Shown here in pieces: positions 1 to 5,853 of a DNA stretch of 9,994 bases. Under the pieces are notes generated by a model. It had not been told where the DNA came from. It saw nothing but the letters and a program-made list of their open reading frames with translations, and made no database searches. The position numbers were made by a program, and so were the translations under genes. This stretch comes from Dialister sp. UBA7295 (lineage in GTDB: Bacteria > Bacillota > Negativicutes > Veillonellales > Dialisteraceae): positions 1-9,994 of the forward strand of contig DKQZ01000030.1 of assembly GCA_002471975.1 (NCBI GenBank), given 5' to 3'. The first letter of the stretch is position 1; every line of letters starts with the position of its first letter.

Positions 1-102
1 CCCGAAATCTCGTTAAAGTCTCTTCCGGGGCGTGCCGAGGTGAGGCTAAGGCCCGAAAACCATAACTGTCTCAGGTCATAGTATTTGCCAGATGACTCAT
101 AT
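1..102 (-). repeat. Truncated copy (A) of the ~150-bp terminator-linked intergenic repeat
   Basis: The window opens inside a repeat unit. It shares with the other copies, in order on the plus strand, the CCCGAAATCTCG segment, the GGCGTGCCGAGGTGAGGCTAA block and the TGTCTCAGGTCATAG...GATGACTCATATA end. The heptad tract and hairpin that precede these in other copies would lie off the left edge. The strand is given as minus because the family's terminator hairpins work in that direction. No coding sequence is seen here. Confidence 0.75.
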
Positions 103-114
103 ATTGCCCCATAT

Positions 115-140
115 AAAAAATTGGCTGCATCAGCAGCCAA
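115..140 (-). terminator. Intrinsic terminator downstream of mnmE
   Basis: On the minus strand an 8-bp perfect stem, TTGGCTGC/GCAGCCAA, with a TGAT loop (plus-strand arms 121-128 and 133-140) is followed by six T (plus 115-120). It lies about 134 bases after the mnmE stop. The arms differ from those of most other copies, but the loop and flanks are the same. Confidence 0.8.
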
Positions 141-145
141 TCCTT

Positions 146-176
146 CCCGCATCCCGCACCCCGCATCCCGCATCCC
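146..176 (-). other. G-rich heptad tract, putative G-quadruplex in mnmE 3' UTR
   Basis: On the minus (transcribed) strand five runs of three or four G are separated by 3-4 base loops (ATGC, TGC). The plus-strand C runs are at 146-148, 153-155, 159-162, 167-169 and 174-176. This fits the G3+N1-7 pattern. Folding is inferred from the pattern only. Confidence 0.4.
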
Positions 177-273
177 GAAATCTCGATAAAGACTCTTCAG
201 CGGCATGCCGAGGTGAGGCTAATTCCCGAATACCGTATGTGACTCTATCCCCAAAGCACAAGCCTGACCCAAA

Positions 274-1653
274 TTATTTCCCCACACAGAACCTTTCAAA
301 GATCCGGTTGATGAGTTCGTTATCCACCGTATCTCCCGTGATTTCTCCCATATCGTTCCAGGCTTCGGTGAGGTCTACGGTAATGCAGTCGGCAGGCATA
401 CCGGTTTCGAGGGATTCCGATGCCCGGCGGACGGCTTCGAGGGCTTTTTTCACCTGGTTCACATGGCGCAGGTTCGTGAGGAAAAGCTGCCTCCCCGCAT
501 CCCGGTCCTGATGTTCCGTGAGTTTCCGGAGTTCTTCTTCCAGTTCTTCCACGCCGCTTCCATAGCGGGCGGAGACAGAGACGATGGGAATATTTCCTGC
601 GATTTTTTCTATTTCCTCTTCTTCCACCTGAGGAGGAAGATCGTATTTATTGAGGATCACCATGGCCCTGCGGCCCTTCAGTTCTTCCAGAATCTGCCGG
701 TCTTCCAGGGTAAGGGGCTGAGACCCGTCGATGACGGCCAGGATGAAATCGGCCTGTTCCATGGATTTCCAGGCTCTTTCGATGCCGATTTTTTCCACTT
801 TGTTATTCGTTTCCCGAAGGCCTGCCGTATCCATGAGCACCAGGGGCACCCCGCCGATTTTGATGGATTCTTCTATGGTGTCCCTCGTAGTCCCGGGAAT
901 GTCGGTGACAATGGCCCGGTCTTCCTGAAGAAGGGCATTGAGAAGGCTCGATTTTCCCGCATTCGGCCGGCCCACAATGGCCGTGCGAAGGCCTTCCTTG
1001 ATGATTCGTCCTTCCTCGGAGCGCTGAAGGAGATTGTAGAGCGATTCTTCGATGGTGGAAATACCTTCCCGTATTTCCTCATTGGTGAGATCTTCCAGAT
1101 CTTCTTCGGGATAGTCAATGGTCACTTCCAGCTTCGTGATGAGATCGGAAAGCTTTGCCCGGCATTCTTTCACAAACCGGGATAAAGCCCCCTGAAGATG
1201 GCTTTCCGCCTGGGTGAGGGCTGCCGATCCCCTGGCTTCGATAATATCCATCACTGCTTCCGCCTGGGTCAAATCAAGACGGCCGTTCAGGAAAGCCCGT
1301 TTCGTGAATTCCCCTCGGCTCGCCAGGACAGCTCCATTTTCCAGAATCAGTTCCAGCGTCTCCCGGAGAGCTTCCGTGGAGCCATGAATCTGTATTTCCA
1401 CCACATCTTCCCCGGTGTAGGAATGGGGCGCTTTCATATAGACCGCCAGGCCTTCATCGATCCGCTTCCCCTCTTTTTCCACATGGCCGAAATACATATG
1501 GTAAGGCTCCGCCTCTTTGAAGGATTGCAGTTTCTTCGTATGAAATACCCGGTCCGCCACGTCGGATGCTTCCTCCCCGCTGATCCGGATAATGCCAATG
1601 CCCCCTTCTCCGGGACTCGTGGCAATGGCAGCAATCGTCGTTTCTTCGTACAT
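274..1653 (-). CDS. mnmE: tRNA uridine-5-carboxymethylaminomethyl modification GTPase MnmE
   Basis: MnmE (TrmE) is a cytoplasmic, K+-activated GTPase. With MnmG it installs the (carboxymethyl)aminomethyl group on C5 of wobble uridine in tRNAs reading split codon boxes. The 459 residues are the usual length. An N-terminal formyl-tetrahydrofolate-binding domain (about 1-118, with the SPGEGGIGIIRISG start) is followed by a helical domain that holds the inserted Ras-like G domain. G1 is GRPNAGKSS (228-236), G2 is PGTTRDT (253-259), G3 is DTAG (275-278) and G4 is NKYD (335-338). The C-terminus is FCVGK, with the expected catalytic Cys at 456. The ATG is supported by AAGGAG five bases upstream. mnmG, its usual neighbour in Bacillota, is not seen. 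The gene is followed directly by a repeat-borne terminator and appears monocistronic. Identity is firm. Confidence 0.97.
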   Translation of the reverse strand: MYEETTIAAIATSPGEGGIGIIRISGEEASDVADRVFHTKKLQSFKEAEPYHMYFGHVEKEGKRIDEGLAVYMKAPHSYTGEDVVEIQIHGSTEALRETLELILENGAVLASRGEFTKRAFLNGRLDLTQAEAVMDIIEARGSAALTQAESHLQGALSRFVKECRAKLSDLITKLEVTIDYPEEDLEDLTNEEIREGISTIEESLYNLLQRSEEGRIIKEGLRTAIVGRPNAGKSSLLNALLQEDRAIVTDIPGTTRDTIEESIKIGGVPLVLMDTAGLRETNNKVEKIGIERAWKSMEQADFILAVIDGSQPLTLEDRQILEELKGRRAMVILNKYDLPPQVEEEEIEKIAGNIPIVSVSARYGSGVEELEEELRKLTEHQDRDAGRQLFLTNLRHVNQVKKALEAVRRASESLETGMPADCITVDLTEAWNDMGEITGDTVDNELINRIFERFCVGK

Positions 1654-1697
1654 AAGGACTCCTTATTATGATTAAATTGAAATTTCTTTATATAAGT

Positions 1698-1730
1698 ATT
1701 GTAGCAGAAATAAAATATTTAAGCTACAAT
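1698..1730 (-). promoter_or_regulatory. Probable mnmE promoter region with inverted repeat
   Basis: On the minus strand a TACAAT -10-like hexamer (plus 1698-1703) lies about 45 bases before the mnmE ATG. It sits in an 8-bp perfect inverted repeat, ATTGTAGC-N17-GCTACAAT (arms 1698-1705 and 1723-1730). No good -35 box is seen at 16-18 bases (TAGCTT is the best), so the promoter call is weak. The inverted repeat itself is directly visible. Confidence 0.4.
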
Positions 1731-1762
1731 GGCGGCGAATTGAAAGGGGAGCAGGAAGGAGC

Positions 1763-1779
1763 CGTTAGTCGTTAGTATT
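1763..1779. repeat. GTTAGNC heptad repeat fragment
   Basis: CCGTTAGTCGTTAGT is a short run of a GTTAGNC heptad. The same heptad appears in other intergenic gaps (about 2951-2967, 3137-3152, 6067-6106 and 9426-9439). The stretch from here to about 1860 holds no gene or other recognised element. Confidence 0.5.
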
Positions 1780-1862
1780 CACAGAAGATTTTAAGACAAT
1801 TCGTACGAAATACAGCCCATTGAAGTCCATCGTCTCCCGTGTCATCTGAGAACTGTCTCCAT

Positions 1863-1920
1863 AAAAAAGGAACGGCCACCAGGCCGCCTTCCCGAAATCC
1901 GAAATCCCAAATCCGCAATC
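1863..1920 (-). repeat. Short terminator-plus-heptad repeat
   Basis: On the minus strand heptad-like CGGATTT/CGGGATT units lead into CGGGAAGG, a 5-bp hairpin CGGCC-TGGT-GGCCG (plus 1873-1886), then TTCC and six T (plus 1863-1868). The plan matches the larger units, but the shared 150-bp block is absent. As a terminator it is modest because the stem is short and offset from the T-tract. Confidence 0.5.
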
Positions 1921-1950
1921 CGTTTTTCCCCGCCCGAGCAAAATCCCCAT
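1921..1950. repeat. Short spacer module shared between repeat units (first copy)
   Basis: The segment CCCCGCCCGAGCAAAATCCC lies immediately before the terminator hairpin at 1952. A near-identical segment (CCCCGCCTGAGCAAAATTCC) lies immediately before the hairpin at 2247. It appears to be another module of the repeat family. Confidence 0.5.
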
Positions 1951-1951
1951 C

Positions 1952-1976
1952 AAAAAGCGTGCCGCATCAGCGGCAC
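1952..1976 (-). terminator. Repeat-borne intrinsic terminator (copy C)
   Basis: On the minus strand a 7-bp perfect stem GTGCCGC/GCGGCAC with loop TGAT is followed by GC and five T. It lies between the 3' end of the Cys-rich gene's repeats and the mnmE promoter, so it would stop read-through into mnmE. Confidence 0.7.
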
Positions 1977-2097
1977 ACCTCCCCGCATCCCGAACCCCGC
2001 ACCCCGAAATCTCGTTAAAGTCTCCTCCGGGGCATGCCGAGGTGAGGCTAATTCCCGAATACTGTAACTGTCTCAGGCCATGGTAACTGCCAGATGA
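1952..2097 (-). repeat. Copy C of the ~150-bp terminator-linked repeat
   Basis: Full unit. It carries the hairpin GTGCCGC-ATCA-GCGGCAC (1959-1976) with A-tract 1952-1956, CCTCCCCG, C-rich heptads (1981-2005), the CCCGAAATCTCG segment, the GGCATGCCGAGGTGAGGCTAA block and the TGTCTCAGGCCATGG...GATGA end. Order and spacing match copy B. Confidence 0.8.
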
Positions 2098-2120
2098 TTT
2101 GCTAACATAGTGCAGTTCGG

Positions 2121-2162
2121 CCCCTCACCGGCTGCGCCGGAGCTCCCCTTTCGAAGGGAGCC
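2121..2162 (-). repeat. REP-like double hairpin, inverted copy
   Basis: Two adjacent hairpins are seen: CCGGC-TGC-GCCGG (2128-2140) and GCTCCC...GGGAGC around a TTCGA centre (2142-2161), preceded by CCCCTCA. This is the reverse-complement plan of the elements at 6265-6309 and 9796-9840. Its small stem is changed on both arms relative to theirs (CCCGC/GCGGG there). Such paired CCCCTCACC...CCCCTT elements are a recurrent intergenic theme in gut Bacillota; the family assignment is from memory. Confidence 0.6.
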
Positions 2163-2212
2163 TTTCCCATTCTCATGCTTCGCTTTAATGTCACCTGATC
2201 ATGAACGATACG

Positions 2213-2243
2213 GGCTTTTTATCCCCGCCTGAGCAAAATTCCC
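2213..2243. repeat. Short spacer module shared between repeat units (second copy)
   Basis: Second copy of the module at 1921-1950, with CCCCGCCTGAGCAAAATTCC directly preceding the next terminator hairpin. Confidence 0.5.
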
Positions 2244-2246
2244 AAT

Positions 2247-2271
2247 AAAAAAGGTGCCGCCTCAGCGGCAC
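2247..2271 (-). terminator. Repeat-borne intrinsic terminator (copy D)
   Basis: On the minus strand the 7-bp stem GTGCCGC/GCGGCAC with a TGAG loop is followed by CC and a T-tract of six (plus 2247-2252). Confidence 0.7.
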
Positions 2272-2394
2272 ACCTTCCCGCATCCCGAACCCCGCACCCC
2301 GAAATCTCGGAAATGAACCGAACGGAGCAAGTCCCGAACAGGGCAAAGACCCGAATATCGTAGTTGACTCAGGTCATAGTATTTGACTAATGAC
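2247..2394 (-). repeat. Copy D of the ~150-bp repeat, divergent middle
   Basis: It keeps the hairpin GTGCCGC-CTCA-GCGGCAC (2254-2271), CACCTTCCCG, the heptads (2277-2300), CCCGAAATCTCGG and the TGACTCAGGTCATAG end. The central CCTCACC-bearing block is replaced by an unrelated stretch (about 2310-2350). This shows that the units are modular. Confidence 0.7.
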
Positions 2395-2411
2395 ACCAAT
2401 AAATCCCCATC

Positions 2412-2437
2412 AAAAAAGCGTGCCGCATCAGCGGCCC
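2412..2437 (-). terminator. Repeat-borne terminator (copy E), one stem mismatch
   Basis: The plus-strand arms are GTGCCGC (2420-2426) and GCGGCCC (2431-2437), so one pair near the base is lost. Six A at 2412-2417 give the T-tract on the minus strand. Confidence 0.6.
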
Positions 2438-2573
2438 ACCTTCACGAACCCCGCACCCCGCATCCCGCACCCCGAATTCTCGAGAGAGTCTATACTGGGG
2501 CGTGCCGTGGTGAGGCTAATTCCCGAATACCGTAACTGTCTCAGCATATGGTAACTGCCGGATGACTCATATA
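2412..2573 (-). repeat. Copy E of the ~150-bp repeat
   Basis: Full unit with hairpin (2420-2437), C-rich heptads (2449-2473), a CCCGAATTCTCGAGAGAGTC segment, the GGCGTGCCGTGGTGAGGCTAA block and a TGTCTCAGCATATGG...GATGACTCATATA end. It lies 169 bases from copy F measured hairpin to hairpin, and the two match closely. Confidence 0.8.
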
Positions 2574-2581
2574 ATCCCCAT

Positions 2582-2608
2582 AAAAAAATTGGCTGCATCA
2601 GCAGCCAA
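2582..2608 (-). terminator. Intrinsic terminator downstream of the FeoB-associated gene
   Basis: On the minus strand an 8-bp perfect stem TTGGCTGC/GCAGCCAA with loop TGAT is followed by seven T (plus 2582-2588). It has the same stem type as the mnmE terminator at 115-140. Confidence 0.8.
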
Positions 2609-2717
2609 TCCTTCCCGTGCCCCGAATCCCGAACCCCGAATTCTCGAGATAGTCTATACTGGGGCGTGCCGCGGTGAGGCTAACTTCCGAAAACCGCAGC
2701 TGACTCAGGTCATAAAA
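2582..2717 (-). repeat. Copy F of the ~150-bp repeat, forming the 3' region of the Cys-rich gene
   Basis: Full unit with hairpin 2589-2608, heptads 2614-2637, a CCCGAATTCTCGAGATAGTC segment, the GCCGCGGTGAGGCTAAC block and a TGACTCAGGTCATAA end. The end lies 16 bases beyond the stop of the gene at 2733-2906. The hairpin is about 125 bases after that stop, close to the 134 bases seen for mnmE. Confidence 0.8.
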
Positions 2718-2732
2718 CGGAAAATGTTAAAC

Positions 2733-2906
2733 TTATTCTTTGATTCCCCCATGGAGTTTCATTTTTCTTGCTTTGCAGGCCGGGCATTCTCCGTCCCCTC
2801 CTCCGCAGCAGTCTCCCCCGCCTAAAGTGACGTGGAAGATGTGTCGGCAGGCCAGGACAAAGAGGACCGCAATGATGGCAAGGACGATATAAGTTCCGAT
2901 GGACAT
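2733..2906 (-). CDS. FeoB-associated Cys-rich membrane protein (57 aa)
   Basis: A small gene whose predicted protein fits the FeoB-associated Cys-rich membrane family, found next to feoB in many anaerobic Bacillota. Its role is unknown; an electron-transfer or metal-handling partner of FeoB is often supposed. The protein begins MSIGTYIVLAIIAVLFVLAC, giving one N-terminal membrane helix (about 4-20). A Gly/Cys-rich segment follows, with Cys at 20, 33, 34, 41 and 44, including a CC pair in a glycine run and a CPAC motif. The tail is basic (KARKMKLH). The ATG is preceded by AAGGAGG with a four-base spacer. It lies 271 bases after feoB, beyond a terminator, so it may be transcribed separately, although no clear promoter is seen. 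Identity rests on size, topology, Cys pattern and position. Confidence 0.85.
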   Translation of the reverse strand: MSIGTYIVLAIIAVLFVLACRHIFHVTLGGGDCCGGGDGECPACKARKMKLHGGIKE

Positions 2907-2972
2907 AGTGCCTCCTTATTTCTTATAAATTAAATCTATTTCAAGCAGTTGGCTGTCAGCCGTTAGAAAGTC

Positions 2973-2998
2973 AGTCAGAGGGGAATAGGACTCTGACT
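2973..2998. other. Perfect 8-bp inverted repeat upstream of the Cys-rich gene
   Basis: AGTCAGAG (2973-2980) and CTCTGACT (2991-2998) are exact complements separated by ten bases. No T-tract follows on either side, so it is not a normal terminator. It lies between the feoB terminator and the Cys-rich gene and could be an operator or an mRNA hairpin. A smaller hairpin, GGCTGTCAGCC, is at 2951-2961. Confidence 0.45.
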
Positions 2999-3013
2999 AT
3001 TTCCTTTAAAGAG

Positions 3014-3042
3014 AAAAGGCGGCCCGCCCGGAGCCGCCTTTT
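3014..3042 (-). terminator. Intrinsic terminator downstream of feoB (bidirectional shape)
   Basis: AAAAGGCGGC (3014-3023) pairs perfectly with GCCGCCTTTT (3033-3042) around a nine-base loop. The stem has A on one side and T on the other, so it can act on both strands. It lies 136 bases after the feoB stop and separates the feo operon from the small Cys-rich gene. The heptad tract of the repeat family is absent. Confidence 0.8.
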
Positions 3043-3177
3043 CCTGTAGAGGAGTGTTGGTGGCTGGAAATAATCTGCTTCAAGGGAGAATGTGGACGAT
3101 AACCGTAGAGATTCATTGTCTAGCCACTTGATTTCCTATAACTAACCACTAACGAATTTATTGATCGCTGATCTGAC

Positions 3178-5319
3178 TCAGGCTTCCTGGCCTACTGCGC
3201 CGGGCTCTTTCTCCTTTGGTGCGGGACGGAAGATGAAGTAGAGCGCTGCCAGGCAGAGGATGATCGCTATGCCCTGGGCAATTCCGAAAGCGGCATCATA
3301 GAGGAGCCAGCTGCCAAGGTTGTAGGCTACGAAAGCCATGCAATAGCCGAGAACAAGCTGGAAACCGATGGCAATGGCTGCCCATCTGCGGTCTCCCATT
3401 TCTCTGGCAATGGTTGCGATGGCAACGACGCAGGGCGGGTCGAAGAGGTTCAGGATCATGTAGGAGAAAGCGGCAATTGGAGTGAACATGGTTGCAATTC
3501 CGGCCATGATTGCTTCTTCTTCTGCATCATCAGCTACCCCGTTCAGGACTGCCAGGGTACCGATAGCATCTTCTTTTGCCATTTCTGCAGAAATAACGGC
3601 TACAGCGCCTTTCCAGTCGCCCAGACCCAGAGGAGCAAAGAACCAGGAAATTGCATGACCAAAGCCGGCCAGCATGGATTCTTCAATGTCTTCTACCATT
3701 TCAAGGGAAGTATTGAAAGTGGAGAAGAACCAAATAATGCAGCATACTGCGAAAATAATGGTACCTGCTTTAATGATGAAGCCTCTTGCTCTTTCCCACA
3801 TATGAATGAGTACGCCTTTGAGGGCCGGTACATGGTAAGCAGGAAGTTCCATGACGAACGGTGCCGGGTCACCGGCAAATACGGAAGTCTTCTTCAGGGC
3901 GATACCTGCGAGGACAATGACTGCAATACTGAGGAAATACATAGCCGGAGCCATAAATACGGAATCCGGGAAGAAAGCGGAAGTAATCATGGCAATGATG
4001 ACTGCCTTTGCAGAGCAGGGGATGAAGGTGCAGAGCATGATGGTCATTCTGCGATCCCGCTGATCTTCAATGGTTCGGGTAGCCATGACGGCAGGAACAC
4101 CGCAGCCGCTGCCCACAAGAATCGGAATGAAGGATTTGCCGGAAAGGCCGAATTTTCTGAAAATACGGTCCATAATGAAGGCAACGCGGGCCATGTAGCC
4201 GGAGTCTTCAAGAACGGAGAGGAAGAAGAAAATGGCAAGAATCTGGGGAACGAAACCAAGGACAGTACCTACGCCGCCGATAATGCCGTCAACCACAAGA
4301 CTTTCCAGCCATTCCGGAGCTTCGATGGCTTCCAAAAGTCCACCGGCTGCATCGGTAACGATACCGCCGAAGAAATCATCATTCACCCAGTCCGTAATCG
4401 GTCCGCCGACGACGGAGCAGGCGATATAGTAAACAGCGGTCATGATGATGAAGAAAATCGGAAGAGCCAGGATTCGGTTCGTTACGATCCGGTCGATCTT
4501 GTCGGAAGTGGTCATGGTATGAGCGGCCACTTTTCTCTTCAATACGGAATCGATAATCTTTGCGATATAGCCATAACGCTGGTTGATGATGATGGATTCG
4601 GAATCATCGTCCAGTTCATCTTCACAGTCTTTGATATGGCCTTCGAGATGGGTCATGACCTTCGGGTCCAGCTGAAGGGCGCCGGTGGCTTCTTCATCTC
4701 TTTCAAATACTTTAATCGCATACCAGCGGCTGAAACGCTCTTCCACCTTCGGTGCAATGGTTTCTTCAATATGGGCAATGGCATGTTCTACAGAACCGGT
4801 AAATACGGAGGGGAGCTTCACCTGCCGTTTTGCTTTTGCTGCTTCTAATGCTTTTTCAGCAGCTTCCATGCAGCCTTTTCCCTGAAGGGCAGAGATTTCC
4901 ACCACTTCACAGCCCAGTTCTTCGCCCATCTTCTTGACGTCGATGGTATCTCCATTTTTCTTCACCAGGTCCATCATATTGACTGCCATAACAACAGGCA
5001 GGCCGATTTCAATGAGCTGGGTGGAGAGGTACAGGTTTCTTTCCAGGTTCGTGCCATCGATGATGTTCAGGATGGCATCCGGCTGTTCATTGACCAGGTA
5101 ATTTCTTGCAACTTTTTCTTCCATGGTATAGGGAGAAAGGGAATAAATCCCCGGCAGGTCCTGGATGATGACGTCTTTATGACCTTTGAGGATCCCGTCT
5201 TTCTTTTCTACCGTAACGCCGGGCCAGTTGCCTACATACTGGGAGCTGCCGGTGAGTTCATTAAATAATGTGGTTTTCCCGCAGTTCGGATTGCCTGCGA
5301 GAGCGATTCTGATTGACAT
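3178..5319 (-). CDS. feoB: Ferrous iron transport protein B (Fe(II) transporter with GTPase domain)
   Basis: FeoB is the inner-membrane Fe(II) importer used by anaerobes. The 713 residues are a normal length. The N-terminal cytoplasmic G domain has G1 GNPNCGKTT (9-17), the G2 Thr in NWPGVTVEKK (31-40), G3 DLPG (54-57), G4 NMMD (114-117) and G5 SA (143-144). A helical guanine-dissociation-inhibitor-like region follows. From about residue 285 come hydrophobic segments with the conserved EDSGYMARVAFIMD core, GSGCGVPAVMATRT, and the LCTFIPCSAK Cys motif. The C-terminal tail is short and charged, and no fused FeoC-like domain is seen. The ATG has AAAGGAG with a six-base spacer. It follows feoA by 14 bases, so the two are surely cotranscribed. 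Confidence 0.98.
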   Translation of the reverse strand: MSIRIALAGNPNCGKTTLFNELTGSSQYVGNWPGVTVEKKDGILKGHKDVIIQDLPGIYSLSPYTMEEKVARNYLVNEQPDAILNIIDGTNLERNLYLSTQLIEIGLPVVMAVNMMDLVKKNGDTIDVKKMGEELGCEVVEISALQGKGCMEAAEKALEAAKAKRQVKLPSVFTGSVEHAIAHIEETIAPKVEERFSRWYAIKVFERDEEATGALQLDPKVMTHLEGHIKDCEDELDDDSESIIINQRYGYIAKIIDSVLKRKVAAHTMTTSDKIDRIVTNRILALPIFFIIMTAVYYIACSVVGGPITDWVNDDFFGGIVTDAAGGLLEAIEAPEWLESLVVDGIIGGVGTVLGFVPQILAIFFFLSVLEDSGYMARVAFIMDRIFRKFGLSGKSFIPILVGSGCGVPAVMATRTIEDQRDRRMTIMLCTFIPCSAKAVIIAMITSAFFPDSVFMAPAMYFLSIAVIVLAGIALKKTSVFAGDPAPFVMELPAYHVPALKGVLIHMWERARGFIIKAGTIIFAVCCIIWFFSTFNTSLEMVEDIEESMLAGFGHAISWFFAPLGLGDWKGAVAVISAEMAKEDAIGTLAVLNGVADDAEEEAIMAGIATMFTPIAAFSYMILNLFDPPCVVAIATIAREMGDRRWAAIAIGFQLVLGYCMAFVAYNLGSWLLYDAAFGIAQGIAIILCLAALYFIFRPAPKEKEPGAVGQEA

Positions 5320-5333
5320 TGGCTGCTCCTTTC

Positions 5334-5555
5334 TTATTCCACTTCAATAGCTTCCGCTTCATTCTTTCGAATGGAAAGCTCATAACCGCGAATGGTCAGT
5401 TCCAATGGATCTCCCAGCGGAGCTACCTTTCGTACATAAATTTCCACACCCTTGGTGATGCCCATATCCATGACACGGCGGCGAAGCGCCCCTTCTCCAT
5501 GAATACGCTTCACTTTTGCGGTAGCGCCTACAGGCACTTCCTTCAAAGTCTTCAT
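5334..5555 (-). CDS. feoA: FeoA family ferrous iron transport protein (second of two)
   Basis: A 73-residue SH3-like FeoA domain protein, the small cytoplasmic partner of FeoB. Family features are the early LKEVPVGATAKVKRI strand, the RRRVMDMGITKGVEI turn with the usual L/M-x-M-G-I/L core, and the closing GYELSIRKNEAEAIEV strand. The start is ATG with GGGAG eight bases upstream. It lies between feoA-like (32 bases upstream) and feoB (14 bases downstream). FeoA is thought to bind or modulate FeoB; the sequence does not show which of the two FeoA copies does so. Confidence 0.93.
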   Translation of the reverse strand: MKTLKEVPVGATAKVKRIHGEGALRRRVMDMGITKGVEIYVRKVAPLGDPLELTIRGYELSIRKNEAEAIEVE

Positions 5556-5587
5556 TCTGAATTCTCCCTTTCTATATCATAGAAATA

Positions 5588-5797
5588 TTAGAAATAAATT
5601 TTCTGAGCCATGGACTTATCCAGCGCCACTCTGGAACCTTTCACCTGAACGATGAGGTTGCCGCCCATATGACTCACGATGAGAACCGGAGTATCTACCA
5701 CGAATCCGAGATCCGCCAGATGCTGCCGGACTTCATCCTTACCGGAAATACGGCGGATAATCACTGTATCCCCTTCCTTTGCAAAAACAAGAGGCAT
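5588..5797 (-). CDS. FeoA family protein (first gene of the feo operon)
   Basis: A second small FeoA-domain protein, here 69 residues. It shows the MPLVFAKEGDTVIIRRISG start, DEVRQHLADLGFV core, MGGNLIVQVKGSRVALDK and an AQKIYF end typical of the stand-alone FeoA that leads many clostridial and Negativicute feo operons. A GTG at 5809 would add four residues, but the Shine-Dalgarno-like GGGGTGAT (plus 5805-5812) overlaps that GTG and is seven bases from the ATG at 5797, so the ATG is preferred. It is the first gene after the promoter at 5854-5883. The precise role of the extra FeoA is unknown. It is clearly different in sequence from the second FeoA, so this is not a recent duplication. Confidence 0.92.
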   Translation of the reverse strand: MPLVFAKEGDTVIIRRISGKDEVRQHLADLGFVVDTPVLIVSHMGGNLIVQVKGSRVALDKSMAQKIYF

Positions 5798-5804
5798 CAA
5801 TTCT

Positions 5805-5812
5805 ATCACCCC
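5805..5812 (-). promoter_or_regulatory. Ribosome binding site that fixes the first feoA start
   Basis: On the minus strand GGGGTGAT resembles the anti-16S sequence and is spaced seven bases from the ATG at 5797. The alternative GTG at 5809 lies inside it. Confidence 0.7.
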
Positions 5813-5853
5813 GTTTCCAGTTATTTGATAACAACTCTCGTTATTACGGTTCC

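Larger units (their letters stand above)
115..245 (-). repeat. Copy B of the ~150-bp repeat, forming the mnmE 3' region
   Basis: A full unit. On the plus strand it runs A-tract, hairpin (121-140), CCTTCCCG, heptads of CCCGCAT/CCCGCAC type (146-176), CCCGAAATCTCG, the GGCATGCCGAGGTGAGGCTAA block and CCCGAATACCGTA. It starts about 30 bases past the mnmE stop, so mnmE mRNA would carry it as its 3' untranslated region. Open frames crossing it look like repeat translations, not genes. Confidence 0.75.

Noticed and set aside
92..511. Plus-strand open frame of 139 codons at the left end
   Set aside because: It runs through repeat copy B and the antisense of mnmE, with no ribosome binding site. Its N-terminal part is translated heptad repeat.
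463..1185. 240-codon plus-strand frame inside mnmE
   Set aside because: Antisense shadow of a firmly identified gene; low-complexity Phe-rich product.
1952..2717. CRISPR array
   Set aside because: Units are about 150-170 bases, diverged and contain terminators. There are no short identical repeats with unique spacers and no cas genes.
2562..2825. 87-codon plus-strand frame
   Set aside because: Covers repeat copy F and the antisense of the Cys-rich membrane protein gene, which has the better start signal and family fit.
3655..4848. 397-codon plus-strand frame inside feoB
   Set aside because: Antisense mirror of the FeoB frame; no family features.
5797..5850. Riboswitch in the feo leader
   Set aside because: The leader of about 50 bases is too short and shows only one weak dyad.
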